Of a DNA stretch of 64,000 bases, positions 7,717-16,065 are shown piece after piece (positions within the stretch are counted from its first letter, which is position 1; every line of letters begins with the position of its first letter). A program made the translations under genes and the position numbers. The notes below the pieces were generated by a model. It had not been told where the DNA came from. It was given only the letters and a program-made list of their open reading frames with translations, and ran no database searches. This DNA is from Pararobbsia alpina_A (GTDB lineage: Bacteria > Pseudomonadota > Gammaproteobacteria > Burkholderiales > Burkholderiaceae): the NCBI RefSeq assembly GCF_965118125.1, contig NZ_OZ221287.1:1550001-1614000 (forward strand). The letters are read 5' to 3'.

Positions 7717-7883
7717 GCATCGCACTTCAGGTGCAGGTCGATCGATTGCAGCAACGCGTCGACGAGGCAGAGCAACGCAGTCTCGATCTGGCAGTGAAGC
7801 TTTCAGATGCGCTTGACCGCATCGCCGCGATCGAACAATCCAAGACTGTCCAGGCTCCGAAGAAGGGCAACGGCAATGGCTGA
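7713..7883 (+). CDS. Short coiled-coil phage protein
   Basis: 56 aa, an almost continuous heptad-type helix (LQVQVDRLQQRVDEAEQRS) with a basic tail. It links terminase and portal by overlaps (ATGA with the terminase, 8 bp with the portal). Probably a real small structural or packaging accessory. Confidence 0.55.
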   Translation: MSIALQVQVDRLQQRVDEAEQRSLDLAVKLSDALDRIAAIEQSKTVQAPKKGNGNG

Positions 7884-10101
7884 CGACAAGCAAATGAGCG
7901 AAGAGGAACTGCTCGCGCTCATCGGCATGTACGAGAAGGCCGCGCTTGGCTCGAGCGTCTCCGTCGGCCCGAGCGTTGGCGGCAGTGTGAAGCCGACCGG
8001 CCAGCAAATGACCACGCTGGAGCTCGACCGTTACAACGCCCTGAACGCGTACTTCGCGCGCCCCCTCGGCAACGAGATCCCCGACCGCTCGCAGATCGTG
8101 CTGCCCGAACTGCGCGACACGATCGAATGGATCATGCCGACGCTGATGCGCATGTTCGTGGGCTCCGGCAAGCCGGTCCAGTTCGACCCGGAAGCGCCGG
8201 GCGATGAGGATCAAGCCGAGATTGAAACCGAGGTCGTCAACTGGGTATTCATGCGCCAGAACCCGGGCGTCATCATCCTGCACGACTTCCTGAAAGACGC
8301 CCTGATGCTGCGCAATGGCTATATCAACAGCTATTGGCTCAAAAAACGCAAGACAAGCGTGGAGCGTTACTCGGGCCTTGGCGAGATCGAAGTCACGACG
8401 CTGCTGCAGGACGCTGAGCAGAAGGGCGACGAGATCGAGATTCTCGAGCAGCAAGAGACCATCACGCAGGTCGACACGCCGATGGGGCCGCAGCCTCAAA
8501 GCACCTTCGACATCAAGCTGCGCCGCACGACGCAGGTCGGTCAGGTCAAGGTCGAGTGCGTGCCGCCCGAGGAAATGCGCGTGTCGCCGCAGGCGCGCCA
8601 CGGCTTCGACGAATCGCCGTTCACCGAGCACGAGTGCAAGAAGACTCGCTCCGAATTGAAGGAGCTTGGCTTCGACGCCGACAAAGTGGACGCGATTTCG
8701 CAGGCCACGCCTGACTGGCTCGACCTGATCGCGCTCGCTCGCGACGAAGTGACAGACCAGCTTGGTGAGGAAGAACCGACCGACCCCGCGAGCCAGCAAT
8801 GCAGCCTGCGCACGGTATTCATCCGCGTCGACTTCGACGGCGATGGCATCACGGAACTGCGCCGCGTGATGGTTGGCGGCGACAAGATCCTCGACAACGA
8901 CGAGTGTGAGGAAGTCAGCTATTCGTATGGCTCGCCGATCCGCATGCCGCATAGGCATGTCGGCATCAGCTACTACGACCTGCTGTACGACCTCCAGGTC
9001 ATCAAGAGCACGCTGTTCCGGCAGGCGCTGGACAACCTGTACATCTCGAACAATCAGGGCTACGCGGTCGACTGGCAAAAGGTCAACATGGGCGACTTGA
9101 TGACGTCGCGCCCGGGCCGCATTGTCCGCACGGACGGGCCGCCCGAAGGCGCGATCATGCCGCTGTCGACGCCCTCAAACATGATGTCGCAGGTTGTGCC
9201 GGCGCTCGAATACTGCGACTTGCAGCGCGAGATGCGCACCGGCATCGGCAAGGACACGATGGGCGTCGACGCGGACTCGCTGCAGGACGTTACGAAGGGC
9301 GGCCAGCTTGCGGCCATGTCCGCGGCGTCGATGAAGGTCGAGCTCGTCGCGCGACTGCTCGCCGAAGGCGTGAAGGATGTGTTCCTGAAGATTCACAATC
9401 TGCTGCGTCGTCATCAGGACAAGCCGCTGACGCTCAAGCTCACGAATCGCTGGGTTGAGGTGAATCCGGCCGACTGGCGCGAGCGCACGGAACTGATCCC
9501 GAATGTCGGCCTTGGCTCGGGAAACCGAGAGGAAGCGCGCGCGAACGTGATGTTGCTTGGTCAGGCGCAGTCGCAACTGGCTTCGTTCGGCCTTGTCGGA
9601 CCGAAGCAGGCATACAACACGTTCCGCAAGGTCACGCATCTGCTCGGCTTCGAGAACCCGACAGAGTTCGCGATGGACCCGGACTCGCCTGAATTTGCGC
9701 AGTACCAGCAACAGCATCAGCCGCAGCCCAATCCTGCCGTGCAGGTCGCGCAGATCAAAGAGAAAGGTGCGATGGACCGCGCGCAACTCGATGCGCAGAC
9801 CACCGCGCAGCAGACGCAGAGCAAGCAAGCCACGGAAAACGCGCATCTGCAAGGGCAGCTCATCCAGGCTCAAGCAGCCGAGAGTTCGGCGCGGCTCCAG
9901 GCGCAAGCCGAGATCATCCATGCCGCCGCGCAGGGTGGCGCAGATCGCGACGTGCAACTGGCGCAGATCAATTCGCAGGAATTCCAGACCGTGCTGAAGG
10001 TCATCGGCCAGATCGTCGCGTCGCAGCTCAAGCAGAACGCGGCCGCCGACGCTGGCGCAATGGTCAATCAAGACGTGAGCGAGGTACAGCGTGGAAGCTG
10101 A
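7876..10101 (+). CDS. Portal protein (P22-like large portal)
   Basis: 741 aa from the ATG at 7876. The body has the features of large podovirus portals: the ELRDTIEWIMPTLMRMF helix, an HDFLKDALMLRNGY segment and a long Gln/Ala-rich C-terminal helix (residues about 630-720) comparable to the P22 portal barrel. It forms the dodecameric DNA channel at one capsid vertex and docks the terminase during packaging. Order (terminase, portal, scaffold, capsid) supports the call. It overlaps the next gene by 11 bp. Confidence 0.92.
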   Translation: MADDKQMSEEELLALIGMYEKAALGSSVSVGPSVGGSVKPTGQQMTTLELDRYNALNAYFARPLGNEIPDRSQIVLPELRDTIEWIMPTLMRMFVGSGKPVQFDPEAPGDEDQAEIETEVVNWVFMRQNPGVIILHDFLKDALMLRNGYINSYWLKKRKTSVERYSGLGEIEVTTLLQDAEQKGDEIEILEQQETITQVDTPMGPQPQSTFDIKLRRTTQVGQVKVECVPPEEMRVSPQARHGFDESPFTEHECKKTRSELKELGFDADKVDAISQATPDWLDLIALARDEVTDQLGEEEPTDPASQQCSLRTVFIRVDFDGDGITELRRVMVGGDKILDNDECEEVSYSYGSPIRMPHRHVGISYYDLLYDLQVIKSTLFRQALDNLYISNNQGYAVDWQKVNMGDLMTSRPGRIVRTDGPPEGAIMPLSTPSNMMSQVVPALEYCDLQREMRTGIGKDTMGVDADSLQDVTKGGQLAAMSAASMKVELVARLLAEGVKDVFLKIHNLLRRHQDKPLTLKLTNRWVEVNPADWRERTELIPNVGLGSGNREEARANVMLLGQAQSQLASFGLVGPKQAYNTFRKVTHLLGFENPTEFAMDPDSPEFAQYQQQHQPQPNPAVQVAQIKEKGAMDRAQLDAQTTAQQTQSKQATENAHLQGQLIQAQAAESSARLQAQAEIIHAAAQGGADRDVQLAQINSQEFQTVLKVIGQIVASQLKQNAAADAGAMVNQDVSEVQRGS

Positions 10102-10372
10102 AGACGAAATCGTGATGGCCGGCAAAGCGGCTCAGGTGCTGGATTCGGCTCTCTTCATCGAAGCCCGCAAGCGCGTGCGCGAAGGCATCGATCGTCAGAT
10201 GCTAGCCGTGCCACTCTCTGACCAGACCATGCACACGCGGCTGATCGTCGCACGTCAGGTGTGGGATCAGATCGAGAAGTATCTCGAGGGCATCAAGCAG
10301 ACAGGCGAGATTCGGCAATTCCAGATTGCGCAGGAAGAGGAGCGCAAGAAGCGCTTCTCGCTCTTCGGGTAG
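10091..10372 (+). CDS. Hypothetical phage protein after portal
   Basis: 93 aa from a GTG overlapping the portal end. Highly helical and charged (EEERKK near the C-terminus). A strong terminator follows directly. No domain identified. Confidence 0.65.
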   Translation: MEAEDEIVMAGKAAQVLDSALFIEARKRVREGIDRQMLAVPLSDQTMHTRLIVARQVWDQIEKYLEGIKQTGEIRQFQIAQEEERKKRFSLFG

Positions 10373-10392
10373 ACGCAGTTCACACCACAGCA

Positions 10393-10416
10393 GGCCCACT
10401 TCGGTGGGCCTTTTTT
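10393..10416 (+). terminator. UUCG-loop terminator between portal and scaffold genes
   Basis: GGCCCAC (10393-10399), TTCG loop, GTGGGCC (10404-10410), then six T. An intrinsic terminator inside the late operon, ahead of the scaffold gene. Confidence 0.85.
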
Positions 10417-10431
10417 ATTTGAGGCGAGCAA

Positions 10432-11487
10432 ATGAGCGATCCAGTAGCAGCGACCACCCAGCCGGGCGCCGCGGTCTCGACCGAAGACGAGTTCCAGAGT
10501 TTCTACGATCAGGGCGGCATGAATGACGAGCCGCCGCGCGATCCGAAAGAGACTGCAGCGCCGGCCGCAGACAATGCGTCGACTCAGGATGCGCCTTCGA
10601 CCTCACAGCCGGCCATTGGTGACGATCCAGCGCCCATTGAGCCCGTTGACACGCCTCCGCAGTACGCCAGCCTCAGCGAGCTTTTGACGGCGCACAAGAT
10701 CGATCCAGAATCGGTCATGGGACTGCACGTCACGACGAAGATCGACGGCAAGGAAACGCAGGTTCCGTTGTCCGATGTTCTCAAGTCGTACCAGCTCGAA
10801 GGTCACGTCAATAACAAGTCGATCGAGCTGTCGAATCAGCGTGCCGCGCTCGAGGCTGAACAGACGCAGTTCCGGCAGGCAGTACAGCAGGAAATCCAGC
10901 GCCATCAGGCCGCAGCCAATCTTGCGGTGCAAATGCTCAGCCACGATTACCAGCGCATTGACTGGAACGGTCTGCGCGCCAACAACCCGGCTGAATTCGC
11001 TGCCTTGCAGACCGAATTCCAGCAACGCCAGCAGCAGATCGGCCAGTTCATGCAGAACGTGGGCGTTATGCAGCAGGAAGAGGCCCAGCGCGAACTGGCG
11101 GCCAAGCAACAGATGCTCGCTGGCGAGAACGAACGATTGATGGGTGCGCGACCCGAATGGCGCGATCCCAAGGTCTTCACGCAAGACCGTGAACAGATGA
11201 CGCAGTACGCCCGCAACCTTGGGTTCAAGGACGCCGATCTCAACGCGATATACGACCACCGCTACATGCTGATTCTGCATGATGCGGCGCGTTATCGCGC
11301 CCTCCAAGCGGCCTCTCCGCAAGCGTTGAAGCAGGTCCGGCAAGCGCCTGTTATGGCCGCCCCGGGATCTCGGACGGACGTCAATCCGAACGAGGCGAAT
11401 CGACGCAAGGTCGTTGACCGCCTTAACCGAAATCCCCGCGACGTGGACGCCCAAGCAGCGGCGTTCGAGTACTTCGCAAACCAATAA
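10432..11487 (+). CDS. Scaffold protein
   Basis: 351 aa, acidic N-terminus, then a long Gln-rich coiled coil (about residues 120-240, repeated QQ and EAEQTQFRQ). Position directly before the major capsid gene and the composition fit a scaffolding protein that templates procapsid assembly and then leaves. No protease is visible nearby. GAGGCGAGCA precedes the ATG. Confidence 0.8.
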   Translation: MSDPVAATTQPGAAVSTEDEFQSFYDQGGMNDEPPRDPKETAAPAADNASTQDAPSTSQPAIGDDPAPIEPVDTPPQYASLSELLTAHKIDPESVMGLHVTTKIDGKETQVPLSDVLKSYQLEGHVNNKSIELSNQRAALEAEQTQFRQAVQQEIQRHQAAANLAVQMLSHDYQRIDWNGLRANNPAEFAALQTEFQQRQQQIGQFMQNVGVMQQEEAQRELAAKQQMLAGENERLMGARPEWRDPKVFTQDREQMTQYARNLGFKDADLNAIYDHRYMLILHDAARYRALQAASPQALKQVRQAPVMAAPGSRTDVNPNEANRRKVVDRLNRNPRDVDAQAAAFEYFANQ

Positions 11488-11498
11488 CGGAGGGCGCC

Positions 11499-12479
11499 GT
11501 GAGCGTTCCTGCAAATACCTATCAGACGTACCCGCAGACCAACATCCGCGAGGATCTGTCGAATCTCATCTTCAACGTTGACCCGTACAAGACGCCGCTG
11601 CTCAACATGAGCAAGAAGAACAAGGCGACGCAGGGCAATCACGAATGGGATACCGACCAACTCGCGGCCCAAAACCTCAACAATGCCCAGGTCGAAGGCG
11701 ATGATCCGGCAGCGCAGTCGCTCACTCCGACGGCGCGCATGGGCAACTACGTGCAGACGTCGAACAAGGTCGTCCAGCTCTCGGGCAAGTCGCAGGCGGT
11801 GATCGCGGCCGGTGGCTCGAACAAGATGGGCTACCAGCTCATGAAGAAGTCGAAGGAACTGAAGCGCGACATGGAAGGCATTCTGACCTACAACTCGGCG
11901 AAGAATGCCGGGTCGTCGGCAGTGGCTTCGACCATGGGCGGCCTGCCGTGCTGGCTGATGACGAACACCGTGTTTCAGACGGGCGGCTCGCCATCGGGCG
12001 CGAATCCGACGGCTGCTGCAAACGGCTGGACGGATGGATCGCAGACGCGCACGTATAACAGCGTGACGACGACGGTTACCGAAGCGCAGGTCATCACGGT
12101 GCTTCAGGAAATCTTCACGTCGTCGGGTGAAAGCCCGGAATACGCGCTCGTGTCGCCGAAGAACAAGACGAACATCTCGAAGTTCGCCGGCCCGGGCACG
12201 CGTTTCATCGAAGTCGAAGACAAGGTGCTCAAGACCGCGGTCGACGTGTACGAGTCGGATTTCGGCGACGTGAAGATCGTCCCGGATATCTTCCTCGCGC
12301 ATTCGGGCGACATCTTCTTCATCAACCCGAACTACATCCGCGTGGCCTACCTGCGGCCGTTCCAAACGGTGCCGCTCGCGAAGACCGGTGACAGCGACAA
12401 GAAGATGCTGCTTGTCGACTACACGCTCGAGGTCGGCAACGAGCACGCCCACGGCGCGATTTACGACACGAACGGCTGA
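11499..12479 (+). CDS. Major capsid protein, SU10 (DUF5309) type
   Basis: 326 aa, GTG start with GGAGGG upstream. The N-terminus (EDLSNLIFNVDPYKTPLL, then NHEWDTDQL) is the signature of the SU10-like major capsid family, an HK97-fold shell protein. The body continues with ELKRDMEGILTYNSAKNAG and the C-terminal DYTLEVGNEHAHG region. It builds the icosahedral head. A hairpin follows at 12489, which may set the level of downstream expression. Confidence 0.92.
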   Translation: MSVPANTYQTYPQTNIREDLSNLIFNVDPYKTPLLNMSKKNKATQGNHEWDTDQLAAQNLNNAQVEGDDPAAQSLTPTARMGNYVQTSNKVVQLSGKSQAVIAAGGSNKMGYQLMKKSKELKRDMEGILTYNSAKNAGSSAVASTMGGLPCWLMTNTVFQTGGSPSGANPTAAANGWTDGSQTRTYNSVTTTVTEAQVITVLQEIFTSSGESPEYALVSPKNKTNISKFAGPGTRFIEVEDKVLKTAVDVYESDFGDVKIVPDIFLAHSGDIFFINPNYIRVAYLRPFQTVPLAKTGDSDKKMLLVDYTLEVGNEHAHGAIYDTNG

Positions 12480-12488
12480 TCGTCGACA

Positions 12489-12510
12489 GGCGAGGGCTTC
12501 GGCTCTCGCC
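12489..12510 (+). terminator. Hairpin after capsid gene (attenuator-like)
   Basis: GGCGAGGGC (12489-12497), TTCG loop, GCTCTCGCC (12502-12510), with one G-T pair and only a weak T run after it. It may act as a partial terminator or protect the capsid mRNA 3' end. Confidence 0.55.
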
Positions 12511-12542
12511 TTGTCGCGGCCAATTCAATTCAGGAGAGTCAA

Positions 12543-13208
12543 ATGAGCTCAGTTATCACGGCTGGCACCACGCGAACGCAGGCGGGTGCTACGCAAATCA
12601 ACGCGGATGTGACGACGGTCAATACGTCGACCGCACCTTCGGCCGGCTCGATGCTTGGCGATGGCGTCGCGCTTCCGCAGGTCGGCACGGGCGTCGATCG
12701 AATCTGGCTGATCAACAACACGGCGAATCCGATCCAGGTGTACAGCTTCAACGGTTCTGGCGACACCATCAACGGCGTTGCGGGCTCGACCGGTATTCCG
12801 GTGGCTCCGAACTCGGCGGTCGAATTCATCGAGGCCAAGCCGGGTGCATGGAGCGTGCTGGGAACGGCAATGGGCTACAGCGCTGGCTTTGCTACCGAAA
12901 CCGCGCTGAACGGCATCACTGCGCATGCCGGTGGGGGCCAGTCGAGCGCCACGCCGTTGCCCGCGTCTATCAATCGCGTGACGACGGTTGCTTCCGCTAA
13001 CGACAGCGTCCTGCTGCCCGCGTCCGCGCCCGGCATGATCCTGACGGTTGTGAACGCGACCGCGACCAACGCAATGGCCGTTTTCCCAGCCGGCACGGAT
13101 GCCATCAATGCGCTTAGCGCGAGCACGGCGTTCTCGGTGGCTGCGGGCAAGACGGCAACTTTCTATTGCACGAACGCGGGCCAATGGCACTCGATTCTGA
13201 GCGCTTGA
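12543..13208 (+). CDS. Virion structural protein with duplicated beta domain (decoration candidate)
   Basis: 221 aa. Two related halves are visible: residues about 50-100 (RIWLINNTANPIQVYSF) and about 140-220 (ILTVVNATATNAMAVFPA), each a Thr/Ala/Val-rich beta segment ending in a Trp motif (GAWSVLG and GQWHSIL). That implies internal duplication. Position right after the capsid gene suggests a head decoration protein. Confidence 0.6.
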   Translation: MSSVITAGTTRTQAGATQINADVTTVNTSTAPSAGSMLGDGVALPQVGTGVDRIWLINNTANPIQVYSFNGSGDTINGVAGSTGIPVAPNSAVEFIEAKPGAWSVLGTAMGYSAGFATETALNGITAHAGGGQSSATPLPASINRVTTVASANDSVLLPASAPGMILTVVNATATNAMAVFPAGTDAINALSASTAFSVAAGKTATFYCTNAGQWHSILSA

Positions 13209-13230
13209 TCCATCGTCACGCTTGAGTCTG

Positions 13231-13255
13231 GGGCGGCCTTCGGGTCGCCCTTTTT
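13231..13255 (+). terminator. UUCG-loop terminator after decoration gene
   Basis: GGGCGGCC (13231-13238), TTCG loop, GGTCGCCC (13243-13250), then five T. Eight pairs with one G-T. Confidence 0.8.
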
Positions 13256-13270
13256 ATTGGAGCCTCCGAA

Positions 13271-13573
13271 ATGGCATGGACACCAATCAGCCCGTGGCGA
13301 CCGCTGGCCGGCAAAGGGCAAAACCTCACGATCGGCGCCGCGTCCGTTGCATCGACCGCTTTCGGCGACGGCGTTCAGGCGGTGCAGATTTCGGCCATCG
13401 GTGGCAATTGCCATGTCGCGGTCGGCATGACGCCGGTCGCCGTTGCAACTGACATGCTCGTCAAGGCCAGCGATCCGCCGCTTGTGATCCGGATCGCGCC
13501 TGGTGAAGAAATCGCTGTTATCCAGGATCAGTCTTCGACTGGCACGCTCAACGTCATCGAAGTGACGCACTGA
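13271..13573 (+). CDS. Small beta-rich virion-associated protein
   Basis: 100 aa, Val/Ile/Ala-rich with alternating beta strands and no transmembrane helix. It lies between the decoration candidate and further head genes. No specific family recognised; a second head-decoration or stabilising protein is plausible. Confidence 0.6.
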   Translation: MAWTPISPWRPLAGKGQNLTIGAASVASTAFGDGVQAVQISAIGGNCHVAVGMTPVAVATDMLVKASDPPLVIRIAPGEEIAVIQDQSSTGTLNVIEVTH

Positions 13574-13577
13574 ATCC

Positions 13578-13919
13578 ATGGAAACGACTGCGATCGCACA
13601 GGCACACGGCGCACCGCTCGAAGCCTCCCCGGATGGCATGCGCACGACGTATCACGAGGAAGACAACAAGATCTTCGTGAACTATCAGCAGGACGTAGAA
13701 GGCGTCCTTAAGTATGCGCACGAGTGCCGCGCGGCTGAGGGTGCTTTCGACAAGACGCCGAACATGCGTCGCACGATGACGGTGCCGATGGTCGTGTTGC
13801 TCGATATCCGCACGAAGTATGGGTGGGACTTCATGAACAAGGATCATTGGCCGTTCGTGGTGAAGATCCTGAAGGGTCCCGAATACGCGGCGTTCCGCAC
13901 CACGAACAAGCGGATCTGA
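13578..13919 (+). CDS. Hypothetical phage structural-region protein
   Basis: 113 aa, soluble, with HEEDNKIFVNYQQDVEGVL near the middle and a conserved-looking WDFMNKDHW stretch. It sits 4 bp after the previous gene and 2 bp before the next one. Function unknown. Confidence 0.6.
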   Translation: METTAIAQAHGAPLEASPDGMRTTYHEEDNKIFVNYQQDVEGVLKYAHECRAAEGAFDKTPNMRRTMTVPMVVLLDIRTKYGWDFMNKDHWPFVVKILKGPEYAAFRTTNKRI

Positions 13920-13921
13920 CC

Positions 13922-14260
13922 ATGCAAAAGTACATTCAGACGATAGCGGACCCGACGGGCGCGCCGGTTGCAAACGCGTCCGTGCAGGTCAATAACTGGC
14001 CTGCCGGTACACCCGCGACCATCTACTCGGACAACGGTGTGACGATCGCACCGAACCCGCTGACAACCGATACGAACGGCCAGTTCTCGTTCTACGCGGC
14101 CAACGGTCACTATCAGTTCGTCATCAGCGGCGCGAACATCACGACGACGACATTGAACGACATTCTGCTCGTCGATCTGCTGCCGGCCGATCTGCCGACC
14201 AGCCTCCCTTCGTCCGCTGGTCAGCCATGGAACAACGGCGGCACTCTCTCGGTATCCTGA
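13922..14260 (+). CDS. Beta-sandwich (carboxypeptidase regulatory-like) tail or fibre protein
   Basis: 112 aa. The pattern DPTGAPVANASVQVNNW, then TDTNGQFSFYAANGHYQFVI, is that of a carboxypeptidase-regulatory-like Ig beta sandwich, frequent in phage tail and fibre proteins. A start at 13823 in the same frame would overlap the preceding gene, so 13922 is used. Confidence 0.7.
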   Translation: MQKYIQTIADPTGAPVANASVQVNNWPAGTPATIYSDNGVTIAPNPLTTDTNGQFSFYAANGHYQFVISGANITTTTLNDILLVDLLPADLPTSLPSSAGQPWNNGGTLSVS

Positions 14261-14261
14261 A

Positions 14262-15371
14262 ATGATCAAACGCATCCTGATTGCGGCACTTCTGCTACCG
14301 CTGCTGGCGTTCGGCCAAAGCTACCCGAGCCCGACGTTCAATAACGTCACGATCGACGGCACGCTGACGCTGAATGGTGGCTTGCCTCCCGCGAGCCTTG
14401 CGCCTCAAGCGGCGAACACATTGCTTGGCAATGGCACGGCATCGAGCGCTACGCCAACGGCCCTTACGGTGCCTTCGTGCTCGACCTCGAACAGCGCCCT
14501 CAAATGGACGAGCGGCACGGGCCTTTCGTGCGGCACGACGTTCGCGCTGACGAGCGGCAATCTGTCTCAGTTCGCCGCAACGACCTCCGCGCAGCTTGCC
14601 GGTGTCATAAGCGATGAGACGGGCTCCGGGGCAGCGGTCTTTGCCACCAGTTCTGTCATCAATCCGACGAGCACGGGCGCAACGACTCCGGGAAGCGGCG
14701 CATTTACGACGCTTTCGGCTAGCTCGACGGTCAGCGGGTCGGGTTTCAGCACATATCTGGCGTCTCCGCCTGCTATCGGCGGCACATCGGCCGCTGCTGG
14801 GGCATTCACGAACCTGTCATCGAGCGGAACAGTCAGCGGCACCGGGTTCAGCGGCTACTTGGCGTCGCCCCCTTCGATTGGAGGCACGACTCCAGCGGCT
14901 GGTGCATTCACGACGTTGTCAGCCACAGGGCTGATCACTCCGTCGACGACAAGCGGCATCAAGGGCACGACAGCGGCCGACAATGCGAATGCAGGCTCGG
15001 ATGGGGAATTCGTTACCGCGACCGCGACATCTACCTCGCTAAGCGTGAATACGCCGCTCAGTCTTACGTCGATTACGCTCTCCGCTGGAGATTGGGACGT
15101 CAGCGGGGTCGTTGAATTTGTCCCTGCAGCGTCGACCGTGACCGTTCAGGCCGTTGCTTCCGTCAATACGACGACAAACGTGCTTAATACTGCGCAGGGG
15201 TTAGCGGCGGTTCCAACAGGATCATCGGCTGGCGTTCATACCGTGATGCCGACGCCTATTTGGCGGGTCAACGTGTCCACGTCGACGACGGTGTATCTCG
15301 TCGCGCAATGCAATTTCACCACGAGCACGCTCACGGCAGATGGCGTGATCCGTGCGCGTCGCGTCCGGTAA
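14262..15371 (+). CDS. Repeat-rich fibre-like protein with an N-terminal signal peptide
   Basis: 369 aa. Residues 1-19 look like a Sec signal peptide (MIKRILIAALLLPLLAFGQ). Then come fibre-like repeats of about 35 residues with the core SPPxIGGTxxAAGAFTxLS (two full and one partial copy around residues 125-230), and a beta-rich C-terminal domain that could trimerise. The repeats suggest an adhesin or tail-spike shaft. A signal peptide is unusual for a cytoplasmically assembled virion protein. Confidence 0.65.
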   Translation: MIKRILIAALLLPLLAFGQSYPSPTFNNVTIDGTLTLNGGLPPASLAPQAANTLLGNGTASSATPTALTVPSCSTSNSALKWTSGTGLSCGTTFALTSGNLSQFAATTSAQLAGVISDETGSGAAVFATSSVINPTSTGATTPGSGAFTTLSASSTVSGSGFSTYLASPPAIGGTSAAAGAFTNLSSSGTVSGTGFSGYLASPPSIGGTTPAAGAFTTLSATGLITPSTTSGIKGTTAADNANAGSDGEFVTATATSTSLSVNTPLSLTSITLSAGDWDVSGVVEFVPAASTVTVQAVASVNTTTNVLNTAQGLAAVPTGSSAGVHTVMPTPIWRVNVSTSTTVYLVAQCNFTTSTLTADGVIRARRVR

Positions 15372-15378
15372 GCCGATC

Positions 15379-16065
15379 ATGACGATCTTTGTTCCGGTTC
15401 CGAACCCCGACCATCCAGCCGGGGTCGGCGGCGTTTATGACTATGCGTCGCTCGGCCAAGCTATTCAAGATTGGTTCGCGCGCTCGGACATTGCGGGCTA
15501 CGTCGACTATTTCATCCAGAAGGCCGAGCAGAAGATTTATCGCGACATCTTCGCGATGAACCGCGGTCAGGGCGTGCGCGCGATTGAATCGGCCATCTCA
15601 ACCACGATCAGCGCAAGCGGCACGTTGGCGCTCCCGAGTGGCTATCTTGGCATCAAGTATCTGCTGGTCGGCATTGACGGCCGCACCTTCATGCTCGAGC
15701 GGCGCAACGCGGAATTCATCTACACGCAATTCCCGAATCGTGGCCCAGTGGGCACGCCCGCGTATGTTGCGCGCGATGGTCAGAACTTCGTATTCGGCCC
15801 GGCTCCGGACTCCGAATACACGATCACGGGCGTCTATTGGCAGCAGGCCGGTCAACTTACGCCGGTGAACAACGTCACGTGGATGACCGAGACGATTCCG
15901 ACGATCCTGCTCGCGGCATGTTGCGGGGCCGTCGCGCGCTTCCTGAACGACACGCAGCGCCAGCAGTTATGGGACGCGGAATACATCTCCGAGATGCGTG
16001 ATTTCCTCGACGCCGACCGCGCCGAAGAGCAATCGGGCTCGGCGTTTGCCATGGTGTCCGCGTAA
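15379..16065 (+). CDS. Head-tail adaptor protein
   Basis: 228 aa. The N-terminal YASLGQAIQDWFARSDI followed by YFIQKAEQKIYRD is typical of the SU10/P22 gp4-like adaptor that sits under the portal and links it to the tail nozzle. A start at 15352 would overlap the preceding gene; ATG 15379 leaves 7 bp. The stop overlaps the next start (TAATG). Confidence 0.8.
   Translation: MTIFVPVPNPDHPAGVGGVYDYASLGQAIQDWFARSDIAGYVDYFIQKAEQKIYRDIFAMNRGQGVRAIESAISTTISASGTLALPSGYLGIKYLLVGIDGRTFMLERRNAEFIYTQFPNRGPVGTPAYVARDGQNFVFGPAPDSEYTITGVYWQQAGQLTPVNNVTWMTETIPTILLAACCGAVARFLNDTQRQQLWDAEYISEMRDFLDADRAEEQSGSAFAMVSA

Noticed and set aside
6100..9078. Very long - strand open frame (992 codons) opposite terminase and portal
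   Set aside because: It mirrors the codon bias of the high-GC + strand genes, has Arg/His/Val-rich composition without any motif, and spans several well-supported genes.
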